From Brassica napus (taxonomy: Eukaryota; Streptophyta; Magnoliopsida; Brassicales; Brassicaceae): 64,000 nt of DNA. The stretch lies in the NCBI RefSeq assembly GCF_020379485.1, contig NC_063447.1:56471452-56535451 (forward strand), written 5' to 3'. The notes beneath the pieces were generated by a model. That model ran no database searches. It saw only the letters and a list, made by a program, of their open reading frames with translations, and was not told the origin of the DNA. The position numbers were made by a program, and so were the translations under genes. Below are positions 33,916-47,049 of the stretch, one piece after another; within the stretch, counting starts at the first letter, position 1; each line of letters opens with the position of its first letter.

Positions 33916-35230
33916 CTATATATGTTTATTCGGAAAAAAAATCAGGTGAGTAAACTTTTGTTTATTCAGTTTTATTTGTTTTTTTGGTCTATTTCTGTGT
34001 ATTCAGTTTAGTTGGTTGATATGTTCTAACCAATTGGTCCTTGCTTGCCTACCGAACCACAAACCGATTAATGAAAACAGAGAACCGATAATTTTGGTTT
34101 GGTCGGTTTCGTTTGCTTAAGTTTGTACCACATGTCCATCGCTAAAACCAAGCTTCGTTGAAGAATGAGAAGTGTCATGTTTGCTACTGGCATTTTCAAG
34201 GAAAATGTTGATGTTGAAGAGAAATTATCTGATCTTTTGTTTGCATAAATCTTTAAATTTAGTTGCAGGTGAAGTAAACATACATGTCTAAATTAATCCC
34301 ATTAGCCACAAGTATAGGTTCTCCTCAGGTTCGTACAATCTCTCAAAGCACCTAATTTGATTGAATTAGTATTTTATTTTCTTGAAGAAAAATTGGTGCC
34401 CGTTATGCTAATGGTCCAAGGTAATTTATTAAAGGTTGAGTTATTAGGGATTATTTGATCTTGGGACGACAATGAATTCCACAAATCCATATGTTGTATG
34501 CTTCCAGCTACTGAGATTCACTCAATTTAATGAAAACATTAATTTTTTTTTGAAAATTTTGACCTTTTAGCTTGCCCATTTAATACTCGTTTAAAGCATG
34601 TTTTCGGAATGAGTTAACGTACATTGGAATTATAAAATGTCAACTGATGTAGATTCTATGCATTGTGCTCTTATCGTAATCTGATTTTCCTTACTTGTGT
34701 ACTCTTCCAAATTTGCCTTCACACACATATTTTTGTGTTCATGTTAACAGGTCTAGGAAGCAATGATGATTATGGCTTCGTCTTATCTCTGATTATACTT
34801 ACGATAGTTATTCTGCCTTTTTTGACATGTCCTCTGTAAATACACCTTTGATCTGACCTCTGTTGCTTGGAAAATACCAAAATTCCACATGCAAAAATCT
34901 ATCTCGAAACTATTTTCTTCCTTCTCTTATTTACTCTGTTTCGTTCTCTCCACTGCTCTGACCTGTGTTTTCTTTAAGTCATACAACCATCACAGCCAAG
35001 CTGTGACCACACCCTACCCCCCCCCCCCCCCCCCCAACTCTGCCGTCACGCCATCGCTCACCATGACCTTACCACCACTTCTCCACCATTCTACAATAAC
35101 TTTCATTAGACTCACCCTGAAACTTTGGCATTTCCATTTTTGTTGCTTTCTATAACTTCTAAAGCGTCAGATGCAGCATCTCCAAAAAATTTTAAAACAT
35201 ATTATCTCCTACATTTTTGTTTCTTCTTCT
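33916..35230. other. Helitron interior without recognisable genes; contains a C19 tract
   Basis: Mostly AT-rich. An 88-codon ORF at 34889-35155 (+) has a hydrophobic start and a proline run encoded by 19 consecutive C (35017-35035). It is not conserved in any way I can recognise and is not called as a gene. Confidence 0.4.
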
Positions 35231-35233
35231 TAC

Positions 35234-35810
35234 CTGGGATAACTGAGAAGAATCATCAGTCTGAGGATTGATAAGTAGCTGCAACAATCAAGTTCTTTTA
35301 TCAGTTCAAATGTATATTAGATCAGACTCAATTGCAACAGAATCTTCAAAACAATGCAAATGTTAATGCAATTATGTTCATGTATAAGACCCGATGGAAC
35401 CATGAATCATTCAAGTGTCACTACTGATTATTAGAGTTTGCTAAATGGAAAACTCATTTTAAATAATGTGTTCAAATATATTTATTGATGTTATTTAGGT
35501 TATACCTCAACTTTGTCGGTCCTTAAAGTTGCACCATTGGAAGTATCTGTTGTTTTTAGCTGAGAGAATGCATCCCCCATAGCAGAGTTGAGCTAAGTGA
35601 ATTGCCAAGCCAGTACCTTCCAAATTTTCTTCATTTACCGTTCAAATCATTGTTAATAAGTAAATCAACAAAGAGGGAAATGCATAAGTGATCATATAGT
35701 GTTTATTTTCAAATTACCTCCAAAGCTTTGTACTCATCATATATGAATTTAAGAATTTCCTCCTGGGATCTGTTGGTCTTCTCCAAATATTGCCTTGCTG
35801 ATCTGATTTA
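35234..35810 (-). pseudogene. Captured gene fragment, three exons with intact splice sites, unidentified
   Basis: Minus-strand exons 35718 to about 35808 (ARQYLEKTNRSQEEILKFIY), 35506-35592 (LNSAMGDAFSQLKTT...) and 35234-35278 (LLINPQTDDSSQLSQ) join in frame with GT/AG at every junction. No start or stop is seen, so this is a piece of a larger gene, probably a coiled-coil protein. Its strand agrees with the surrounding Helitron. The parent gene is not recognised. Confidence 0.55.
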
Positions 35811-35989
35811 GTTCATAGAAACAACATCACACATAGACATATGTCGCCAAACGTTTTTGGGACGACAAGGGTCGATGGTGGAGCCATTGTTTTTTTTTTT
35901 TGCTGGAGTCTTTTTTGATGGGTGTGAGGTTGATGTTGGTGGGATAATGAGTTTTATAGCGATGTGTCTCAGAGCGAGATAAAAATTGG

Positions 35990-37870
35990 AAATAATAAAA
36001 ATGTAAGACTACACATTTTTCAATTAGACGTTTAATGTAATATTTTCATTTATTATATTGTATTTTTACTTAGTATTATTTTCTTAAATTTTATACTTAC
36101 TTATTCTAATTTTTTTGCTTTTTCAGATAGATGTAATATTTGGAAATAATTAAAATATAAAACTATACATTATTTAAGATATATATTTAATGTAATATTT
36201 ATTAATATTGTAATGTTACCATTTCTTAAAAATATTTGAAAATAATTAAAATGTAAAACTATACATTATTTCAGATATATGTTTAATGTAATATTTATAT
36301 TTTTAAATTTTTTACATTTTAAAATTATAATAAATATACATTTTATTATACATAATAAACATGGCATTATTACATTTTAATGGGAAATAAAATTACATTT
36401 TACGTATAATAAATGTACATTAATATACGTAATATTTACATATATTTAATTTTTACATTAATTTTAAGATATAATTTTAATGTAGTATTTCCATTTTTTA
36501 GTTGTGTATTTACTTATTATTTTTTGATGCAAAACTATACAATTTTTTTGTTTAATGTAGTATTAACATTTTTTTATATTATATATTACTTTTTAATGCA
36601 GTATTTCCATTTTTTAAATTTTAGTACTTACTTATTATTATTTTTTCATATATTATATATTTACATATTTAAATGTATGTTTACTTATATTTATTTTTTT
36701 ACATTTTAAGATAGATGTTTAATGTTGTATTTCTATTTTTTGAATTGTGTATTTACTTATTATTATTTTTCGTATATTATATATTTAAATGTATATTTAC
36801 TTCTATTTCGTAATTACATTTAATTTACATATTTAAATTATAATAATGTGATTTAATGTAATAAGATAATAATAGTAATGATGCCACGTGGCTTCTTTTC
36901 GAATAATGGTTCAATGCTGATGTTGTCAACATTGTATATTTTCTTATATTGTATATTTTCATATTCTAATTTTCGAATTTATTTATTTACTTTTTATATG
37001 AAATGTTAATATTACATTATAGACAGTTACAAAAAAAAAATAATGACACGTGTCATTTTTTGGGAGAAATGTTTTTGCTGATGTGGACACCTTATGGAGT
37101 CTCAAAAAATCTCTTTTGTTAGTATAGATTGTAGATTACTTTTTAAATGTAGTATTTTCATTTTTTAAATTGTGTACTTACTTATTATTATTTTTCATAT
37201 ATTATATATTTAAATATATATTTACTCATATTTAATTTTTACATTTTAAGATAAATGTTTAATGTAGTATTTTCATTTTTTAAATTGTGTACTTACTTAT
37301 TATTATTTTTTCGTATATTATGTATTTACAAATTTAAATTTAAATTTACTTATATTTCGTATATTATATATTTATATATTTAAATATATATTTACTTATA
37401 TTTTGTATATTGTATATTTATATATTTAAATGGTAATAATGTGATTTAATGTAATAAGGTAATAATAGTTGTAATGATGTCACGTGGCTTCTTTTCGAAT
37501 AATGATTTTATGCTGATGTGGACGCTCTATGTTTATTATATATTTAATTTTTACATTTTAAGATAAATATTTAATGTAGTATTTCCATTTTTTAAATTGT
37601 GTACTTACTTATTATTATTTTTTCGTATATTACATATTTACAAATTTAAATTTACATTTACTTATATTTCGTATATTATATATTTATATATTTAAATGTA
37701 TATTTACTTATATTTCGTATATTGTATATTTATATATTTAAATGGTAATAATGTGATTTAATGTAATAGGGTAATAATAGTTGTAATGATGCCATGTGGC
37801 TTCTTTTCGAATAATGATTTTATGCTGATGTGGACGCTCTATGGAGCCTCAAAAGGTTCTTTTTATTAGT
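35990..37870. repeat. AT-rich degenerate minisatellite within the Helitrons
   Basis: The phrase TTTAATGTAGTATTTCCATT with TTTAAATTGTGTACTTACTTATTATTATT and TCGTATATTATATATTT recurs many times, interleaved with Helitron 5'-end segments carrying CACGTGGC and GCTGATGTGGACGCTC near 36890, 37060, 37490 and 37800. No genes. Confidence 0.7.
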
Positions 37871-37875
37871 ATAGA

Positions 37876-40800
37876 CTAGGGTTAAACCCGCCATACGGGC
37901 GGGTGAACAATTTAAAAAACAACTAAACATATTTCAAATTTTAGTATATATTTGAATATAGCTTTTTATATATAAGTGTTTTCAATCTTTTGTATTAATC
38001 TTTAATATTGCAAAAGATTATAATAATAAGATATTATTTTTGCATTTTGGAAAGAGATACAAATTTGATAGTGATATATCATTTAACTAATTATTCACTG
38101 TTCAAAACCGAAAAGTAATTTTGTTTTGTTACTTTTAATTCCAAAATGGATAATAAACCAACTGATTATTAAAATATATAATTAAACTAAGTGCGGGCTT
38201 ATAACTTTATTTTTTATTAATAATTAAATTTTATTTCTAAATTATCAATATCTAATGAATTTACATAATTTTTTTGTTTGTGAAAATATAATGTTAACCT
38301 ACTTTATTTAAAATTAAAATTACACATTTAAAAAGTGTCACTGTAACTATCATAATTACCATAGTCTAAGAATGAAAGTTTAAACTCAATGAAACAACAG
38401 TTCATTAGAGCTTAATGGAGAAAATAACATTATATTCATGTTTTACTGATAAATTTTATTAGATAAATTTCCAAATGTGGTAAATTTCTTCACTTGACGA
38501 TGTGTTTCATGAGGAAAAAACAAATTCTACTTTATTAATAGAAATTTATTTATTAGATTTTATTAATTTTTAAAAAATAAGAATTATGTTTTGATTATGT
38601 AGTAATCACTGTTGTGTTTTTCTTTCAATTTTCATGTGAATATTTTTAAGATTGATCTTGGTAACCACAAAAACAGTATCCATGATATTACTTCTGTTTT
38701 CATTTCCATTTGTCGGATTTTGATGAAATGTCAAAAATAATATCGTAAATGGATTTTTTTCCCCGTTCTTATAAATATTTGTTAGTTTTCTGTAGTTTTA
38801 TATTTTGGATTAGATCATGTAAGATTTTAAATAAATTATTATTTGTTAATTATTTTTCACCAAATTCAAGTTATTCAATGTAATATTTACAAAAATATAT
38901 ATATTGTTTTATTTATTATATCTTACTAATTTTTAAACTGATTTTTATAAGATATTTGTTTTGATTATTTACTAAACCTTCATATTCTTTCGCCTAGTTA
39001 CTCCTCATGCAGCTAAAAAACTTATATTATTCCTACAATATTTTTGTGCAAGAGAACAAACCAATCATTTACAAAAATTGAAGGAGAAAGTGAAGACACC
39101 AATGATGTTCCAGGCCTCTTTGATCTTATTAAAGTTAAGGATGTAAGATGAAACTTCCATTCTAAGCAGCCTTGGAAAACTTACATTCTTCATTCTTGTT
39201 AGCTTAAGTTCCATGGCTTTTGAGTTTCTTATTTCTACTTTATTATCAGACTCTAAGCCATACCTCCTTATCAATCAAACTCCCTCACTTTTATCAAACC
39301 CGAATTAAGCTTCTTCAACTCAATGTTTTTTCTTATCCATTACCCTGTTGTTCAAAACTTCGGTTACGTTCTCTGCTGCTAACTCGGTCTTCTCTATATG
39401 ATTATTTTTTTTAACTGCATTTCTTTGCTCGTAAGCACTTCGCGTCAGCAATGTTCTGTATACTCTAATCTTGGTAGCTTGTGTTTTCCACTCCAACCGC
39501 AGATTGCGGCTTATCTCTTGCCTAATAAGTTTCATTTTTCTTCCAGAGTTTCCACTGCCCCTAATGATGTTTCTTTTGTTTGCTCTTTTTTCCTCAATCT
39601 ATCTAACACGTTTCTCTAAGTATTTAGAGTTCTGTAGCTCGAACAGAGTCTCGTGTGTAGAATCTAACTTCAATCTCTCCCAAGTTCTCAGTCCAGGAGC
39701 AAATAAAATTGCTAGGCCATGTCCGTTTATTAAATGCAACGACTTAGATGAGCGAGTGAAAGGTCTTCTTCATTGGTCGTTCCGGTGAAACACGGGAAAA
39801 CGCGGCGATCAAACAATAAGAGAGATCCAAGAGTATTTGTGATGCTAAATAAAACATCAACTCCATTTGTCTTCTTTTTCTCTCGCCAGCGACATGTTTC
39901 TCTCTCATCAGCTACTAAAAACACCATTCTCCTTTCTCTCTCTTACATATTTTTCGTTAAATTTTGTGCCGCTGGTTATTGTCATAGTGTTAACTAAAAG
40001 AACATGGTCTGAGCACTGTGGGGGACTAAATAAAGTCTATCACTGGTCACTTGCCCTTCCATGACATGAATATGCTGCAAGGTAACTCATTCTATTTGGT
40101 ACCAATAGGTTATTGGTGCAGCAGGAGCAGTCATGAACCTTCGTTGCAATTCTGTTGGATATAAAGAGAACATAATATGTTAGTTTTTCTATTTATTTTT
40201 TTGACATTAAAGGTATATTAATCGTAAGTGCAAGACAAAACATATAAGTTTGTGATGGCTTGATACCTTTCATCAAAGAGAACATCGAACCAGCATGCAA
40301 GACCATGCACTCGGGTACACACGAACACTGTAAATTTCAACGGAACATAAATGTCAAAAAATTGTATTTTCCACAAAAATAAATTGGCAGGTGTATAAAT
40401 TTAGACCATGTCATTCACCAAACAGAGAATAGTGCACACTGAGATTTCTTTTATGTGAAACGGCATGGACAAAAGATTCTGTGATGTTAACGAAATACCA
40501 TTGAAACAAATTTCATGTATAAAGAAGCTATACACCTATCTAAGTGAAATTTGATACTCACCTGCCAAAGCACACACATAACACACAAATTCACTCTGAA
40601 CTCTGCTTAACCAATGAATCAGTTAACCCCAATAACTTATTCTTCCTTGTTTTGTTAAAAAAAGCGAGAAGCTTAGTCAAATCATAATCGCATGGCATAA
40701 AAATCGACACCGCAAGCTCCACGTACTCGCGGCCTGACAGAAGTGAATATAATCAAATAAAAATCTGTGATTCTGAGATGCTCCAACGCGAAGAACCCCT

Positions 40801-41799
40801 ACAAAGTTAGTGGAGTCATTGTTTGTTTTTTTTTTGCTGAAGTCTTCTTTGATGAGGGGGCAATGGTGTGAGTTCAATGTTGCTGTGTGAATGGTTTTAT
40901 AGCCATGTTTTTTAGAGGGAAATAAACCGTCTCTTCATATAAAAATATAATATTATTAGTGTAGATTTGGAAATAATAAAAATGTAAAATTATACATTAT
41001 TTCAGATATTATATTTAATGTAATATTACCATTTCTCTTATTGTATATTTATTTATTCTGTTTTTTTTGTTTTTTTCTCTGATAATTTATATTTACTTAT
41101 TTTAATTTCTTGTTAATTTTTTGTATATTATGAAACGATAATATTACATTATGGAGATGGAGATAGTTTGTTTTTTGGCTTATTCCGGTCAAATTCAATA
41201 TTAGTAGGGATTTGGAAATAATAAAAATATAAATGTATACCTTTTTATATATGAAATAGTAATATTACATTATGGAAGATGGTTTGAACCGTAAGAAATA
41301 GAAATTGCTTATTTTTGGTTTATTCTGGTCAAAATTATTATTTTTGGTCATATGATTTAATGAGCCACGTGACTTCTTTTGGAAAAAAGATTTGTTTACT
41401 AACATGGACACTCCTCTTTGTAAAATTAAATATAAAAATGTAATGTTATTATTTTTCTTATATTGTATATTTTCTTATTCTAAGTTTTGAGTTTATTTAT
41501 TTAACTTAATATTATCATTTCTTATATTGTATATTTTCTTATTTTAATTTTCATTATTTCTTTAACCTTTTTGTAAACTAAATGTAAAAAAATGTAATAT
41601 TGTATATTTTCTAATATTGTATATTTTCATATTCTAATTTTCGAATTTATTTAATTAATTTTGTATATGAAATGGTAATATTACATTAAGGACAGTTACA
41701 AAAAAAGTAATAATGCCACGTGTCATTTTTCGGGAGAATTTTTTTTCGCTGATGTGGACGCTCTATGGAGCCTCAAAAGGTCTCTTTTATTAGTATAGA
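37876..41799 (-). mobile_element. Helitron block B, abutting block A
   Basis: The 3' end on the minus strand is CACCCGCCCGTATGGCGGG then ...AACCCTAG at 37876, immediately after the 5' terminus of block A. The 5' end TCTATACTAATAAAAGAGAC is at 41799. A degenerate internal 5'-like end lies near 40965. The interior carries a decayed coiled-coil fragment at about 39.1-39.7 kb. Confidence 0.6.
39065..39740 (-). pseudogene. Decayed coiled-coil gene fragment inside Helitron block B
   Basis: Several minus-strand frames together read a Lys/Glu/Arg-rich sequence (LRLEWKTQATKIRVYRTLL, HIEKTELAAENVTEVLNNRV, NSKAMELKLTRMKNVSF) broken by stops and shifts. It looks like the remains of a captured exon set from a coiled-coil protein. 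Parent not recognised. Confidence 0.4.
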
Positions 41800-44700
41800 C
41801 TAGGGATTAACCCGGGCTACGCCCGGGATTTTTATTTTTTTTCTACTTTAAGTTGTTAAATTATTTATATATTGATATATATTTATAAAATGTTAAGATG
41901 CATGTCATAATTAATATTTATTTTAAAATTTTAACACGTTAAATTAACATATTTTTTACTATTTAAATATTTTTTTGTAATTTTGTTGGCTATATAGTTA
42001 TCATATTTAGCAAAACTATATGTTGAGTGTTGATATAAATGTTTTAGATATTTAATTAAACTGCAGAGTATATTCGGATCGACCACATACTCAACAATCT
42101 GTAGATCCGTAAAAAGAAGGTCGATCTCCTTGGCCAGGTAAGTACAATTTTAGCAAAAATATCTTTGATTTTCAATATTAAATATATAACTATTCTTTTG
42201 AATATTGTTTTTTTGAATTGCATTTTTGATTAAATTATTGTATGATAATGTTTATGTAAATATTTTTTGTGATGTTTGAATTTGTGTTGTTCGTATACTT
42301 AACCTAGATGATATTAATGTTTAACAATTTATTGTTTTATGGAAATAGAAAATAATGATATATCAAAACGTATCTAATACTTGTTAAATGATAGTATAAC
42401 GTAAATTACATCCATTATTTAAAAATAAACATTTGTTATTTTTATCTTTTTTTAAATCAGAAATTATTTTTATTTAAAAATATTATTCATATATAATATA
42501 ATAGTTTAAGTTTGGAAGATTAATCTATATATATAAATTATGTATATTTAAAAAAATAATAATTTAAGAAATTATATATCGAGTAACTGAATAAAAGCTG
42601 AATTTCTTATCTTGAAAATCAAATATTTATATTTTTGTCTTCATGTTATACTCACCAATCCATCATTGATATTTATAACTCGGTATGTTTTAAAAAAAAC
42701 TTAGTTTAAGTAATAAACGAATTTAATAAATTAAATTCATCACATATAATGTTCTGTAAACTATATTTGAAAACTCTCTAAAATTATATTTTAAGCATAA
42801 TATTACTAATATTTAATTTAATTTATTTTAAGCATAATATATGCTAAACCAACTTAAACTATATTTACAATAGGATCTTCCTAAACCGGTTAATAAACCA
42901 AAAACAATACTAAACCAACATGAACCAATACCTGATTCGGCGAGGAAGGAAGTGTTTCGGGATAAACGCTTGAATGGTTATTAACTGTAATGGTTTGATC
43001 ATGAAAGAGTTAGTATGAATATTAACAATAAAATTATGGATTATGTTAATTTAAATTTGTAAGAATACCTTTGAGTCTATGAAAAGCAATTCAATTCCCA
43101 TGAATAAGTTTGGCTTTTGGAAGTTGTGGGTTTCCCAACAATGAATCCACCTAACAAAAAGTTTGTTGTTATAAAAAATCTCATTCAAGGTCATTAAAGG
43201 TTTTTGGGACGGCAAGAGTTGATAATGGAACCATTTTTTTGCTCGAGTGCTTTGAAGTTTTCCTTGATAGTGTGAGGTTGATGTTGATGGAATAATGAGT
43301 TTTATAGGGACTTTCTTGATGTAAAACAATACATTTTTATTTTTTTTGTTTAATGTGGTATTTCCATTTTTATATAATTTACTACGTATTTATTTATTTA
43401 TTTTAACATTTTAATATAAATATTTAATGTATTATTTCCAATTTTAAAATTTTCCGTATATTGTGTATTTCCATTTTAGACTTTCTTATATAAAATGGTG
43501 TATTTCTATTTCTTATACTTTCTATTTACTTAATATCTATATTTTACATTTTAAGATAGATGTTTAAATCTTAATATATTTTTGTCATTTTCAAAAATAT
43601 GTATTTAATTATTATTATTATTTGCATATATTATATATCAATTAATATATATATATTTTATATTTTAAGATTTAAATTAAATTTAATATAATTTTTTTAT
43701 TTATTTATTATTTATTTTTCTTTATATTATGTATTTTTATTTATTATATTTTATATTTACGTAATATCTATATTTTACATCTTAAGATAGATGTTTAAAT
43801 CTTAATGCACTTTTTTATTTTTTTATTGTGTATTTTCCTTTCTTATACTTTCTATTTGTTTAATATCTATATTTTACATTTTAAGATAGATGTTTAAATC
43901 TTAATGTACTTTTTTCATTTTATTAAATTGTTTATTTACTTATATTATAAAGCTACTTAATATCTATATTTTACATTTTAATATAAATTTTTAATGCTTA
44001 ATGTATTTTTCCTATTTTTTAAATTGTGTATTTACTTATTATTATTATATATATAATTCATATATTATATATTTACATTAATTACTTATTATTTATTTTC
44101 CTTATATTGTGTATTTTCATTTCTTATACTTTCTATTTACTTAATATTTATACTTGAAATTTTAAGATAGATGTACATTTTAAGATAGATGTTTAAATCT
44201 TAATGTACTTTTTCCATTTTTTAAAATGTTTATTTCCATTTCTTATATTTTTTATTTACGTAGTATCTATATTTTATATTTTAAAATATATATTAAAATC
44301 TTAATGTATATTTTCCATTTTTTTAAATTGTGTATTTACTTATATTATATATTTTACATTTTAAGATAGATGTTTAATGCTTAATGAACTTTTTCCATTT
44401 TTGAAAACAATTGTGTATTTACTTATTATTATATATATAATTCATATATTATATATTTACATTATTTACTTATTATTTATTGTCCTGTATATGTATTTCC
44501 ATTTCTTGTACTTTTTATTTACTTAATATCTCTATTTTACATTTTAAAATAGATGTTTAAATCTTAATGTATGTTTTCCATTTTTTTTAAATTGTATATT
44601 TCCATTTGTTATACTTTCTATTTACGTAATATCTATAGTTTAAATTTTAAAATACATTTTTAAATCTTAATGTAATTTTCCATTTTTTAAATTGGGTATT

Positions 44701-46150
44701 TACTTATATTATATATTTACTTATTATTTATTTTTCTTTATATTGTGTATTTTTATTTCTTATACTTTCTATTTACTAATAATTTTATATTTTAAGATAG
44801 ATTTACATTTTAAGATAGATGTTTAAATACTAATGTACTTTTTCCATTTTTTTAAATTGTGTATTTCCTTTTCTTATACTTTTTATTTGAGTAATATCTA
44901 TATTTTACATTTTAAGATAGATGTTTAAATCTTAATATACTTTTTCTATTGTTTTTAAGTTGTGTATTTCTTTTTCTTATACTTTCTATTTACTTAATAT
45001 ATATATTTTACATTTTAAGATAGATGTTTAATATTTAATGTACCCTTTCCATTTTAAAAACTTTGTGCATTTACTTATTATTGTATATATAATTCGTATA
45101 TTTATATATTTATAATATTTACTTATTATTTATTTTTCTATATATTGAGTATTTCTCTTTCTTATAATTTATATTTAGTTAATATCTATATTTTATATTT
45201 TAAGATAGATGTTTAAATCTTAATGTAATTTTCCATTTTTAATGTAAAACGGCAATGTTTAATAGAAGAACTTGGACAAATAGTCAAATAATTATATTTA
45301 TGTTTTTTTTTTATAAAATGGTAATGTTATATTATGGAGATAAGCCTTTTTTTTAAGTGAAAAATGGTAATCTTACATATGTTTAAAGTAGTTTTTCTAT
45401 TTTTTATATTGTATGTTTACATATTATTTTTTTAAAATAAATGTAAAATTGTAATCTTACATATATTTAATATTTCCATTTTTTATGTTGTATGTTTACA
45501 TATATTTATTATTTTCGAAATTATATATAATTTTTTTTTATAAAGCGGTAATGTTACATTATGGAGATAAGCCGTCTTTTTTTTTAAGTGAAAAAAGGTA
45601 ATCTTACATATGTTTAATGTAGTTTTTCCATTTTTATGTTGTATGTTTATATATTATTTATAATTTTCGAAAATTAGTAATATTAAAATGTAAAACTATA
45701 TTTTATGCCACGTGTCATTTTTCGGGAGAAGTTTTTTTTGCTGATGTGGACGCTCTACGGAGCCTCCAAAGCTCCATTTTATTAGTATAGATAAATGTAA
45801 AATTGTAATCTTACATATGTTTAATATTTCCATTTTTTATGTTGTATGTTTACATATATTTATTTTTTTTGAAATTATATATAATTTTTTTTTTTTTAAT
45901 AAAGTGGTAATGTTACATTATGGAGATAAACCGTCTTTTTTTTAAGTGAAAAATGGTAATCTTACGTATGTTTAATGTAGTTTTTCAATCTTTTATGCTG
46001 TATGTTTACATATTATTTATAATTTTTGAAAATTAGTAATATTAAAATGTAAAATTATATTTTATGTCACGTGTCATTTTTCGGGAAAATTTGTTTTCGC
46101 TGATGTGGACGCTCTCTGGGGCCTCAAAAGGTCCATTTTATTAGTATAGA
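41800..46150 (-). mobile_element. Helitron block C, abutting block B
   Basis: The 3' end on the minus strand is AATCCCGGGCGTAGCCCGGG then ...AATCCCTAG at 41800, directly after the 5' terminus of block B. The 5' end TCTATACTAATAAAATGG is at 46150. An internal 5' terminus at 45791 (TCTATACTAATAAAATGGAG) shows a second, nested or partial copy with nearly the same 360-bp 5' region. The interior is mostly AT minisatellite. No genes. Confidence 0.6.
43350..45250. repeat. AT-rich minisatellite, units of roughly 100 bp
   Basis: The core TTTTAAGATAGATGTTTAA with CTTAATGTACTTTTTCCATT and TTCTTATACTTTCTATTTAC recurs about ten times between 43.5 and 45.2 kb at variable spacing. Longer higher-order units containing ATTATTATATATATAATTCA recur near 44.05, 44.43 and 45.08 kb. 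Confidence 0.75.
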
Positions 46151-46936
46151 TTAGTGGCTCCGTGCTTCACACGGATTTGTTTTTTTTTTCTTCATATATT
46201 TTTCAACGGGTTATTGTATAATTTTGTTTAATTTATATTATGTTTTTGTGATTATTCTTTATGTGGTTTTTCCTTTATTCTTGTTATCATCTCTCCAATT
46301 TCTTTTGACCAATTATCTGATGTGAGTAAATACGAAAAAATGGGTGAAAGAAAATGTGAGAACTAGGCTGATGTATTAAAAAAGTTAGAGCTACTACGAT
46401 AAAATAACAGTTTAAGAATGGAATATAGCGTCTTTTATATGTAGATGATATGTATTCTTTGTTAACTTTGGAATATGTGCATGTAATCTCATAAGCATTA
46501 TCCATAGTAGAATCTGCCTTATAGTATGGTAACACATGTCTTAACTTATACGTGTCGAAACTAAATGAATTTGTCAGATGTAATATTTTCGCAAATAACA
46601 AGTCACAATCAGTGTTTCGAGGAGTTTATGTCAGAAAGGGACCCCACCCGAATCTTAAAAAAAACTCTCATTTTCGAAACACCAAGGATACTCCGCAACT
46701 GGGTCCCACGAAAATAAAGTTAACGTACACAAATTAATCTCAAGTCCTTATTAAGGGATAATTAAATACATAAAATTAGTACTATACTATACTTGTTTTA
46801 ATGACTATCTGATTGAAGACAACCTGTCCAACTTCTTCTTTTTGTTTGTTTGATTCTTATCAATCTTCGAGATCATTCTCTGATTCTATAGTTTCCTCTC
46901 TAATAAACAAAAAGATAAAGTGCTAATTATTGCATA
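46151..46936 (-). mobile_element. Helitron 3' end abutting block C (5' limit unknown)
   Basis: On the minus strand TCCGTGTGAAGCACGGA forms a hairpin followed by GCCACTAA and then directly the TCTATAC start of block C. The CTAA end satisfies CTRR. Its own 5' end was not found; it may lie beyond the next Helitron at 46937. No gene seen. Confidence 0.5.
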
Positions 46937-46975
46937 CTAGGATCGGCCCGCGCTACGCGCGGGATGTGATGTATT
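46937..46975 (-). mobile_element. Helitron 3' terminus, further copy
   Basis: On the minus strand CCCGCGCGTAGCGCGGG, then GATCCTAG, followed by T: a strong hairpin and CTAG end. The element must extend rightward into the 47-52 kb region, where gene fragments all lie on the same strand. The 5' end was not located. Confidence 0.65.
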
Positions 46976-47049
46976 GTTTTTATCCAAAATTAAAATTTTG
47001 TGTAAAAAGAAATATAATGGGTAATGTTTTTATTTTGTAAATACTTATT

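Larger units (their letters stand above)
33183..37875 (-). mobile_element. Helitron block A, non-autonomous, composite
   Basis: On the minus strand the 3' end is a hairpin (CAGCCCGTAGGGCGGG) and ...CACTGG at 33183, followed by T. The 5' end at 37875 reads TCTATACTAATAAAAAG. A second 5' terminus of the same family at 37128 shows that at least one Helitron is nested inside or partly duplicated. The interior holds a TIR element, a captured three-exon fragment and an AT minisatellite. Pairing of these exact ends is an inference; the termini themselves are clear. No Rep/helicase frame was found. Confidence 0.55.

Noticed and set aside
34889..35155. Proline-rich secreted protein of 88 aa
   Set aside because: The proline run is a C19 tract, there is no recognisable homologue, and it lies inside a Helitron; a chance ORF is more likely.
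36413..36709. 98-aa hydrophobic ORF (Tyr/Phe/Ile-rich)
   Set aside because: It is read from the AT minisatellite; composition alone explains the open frame.
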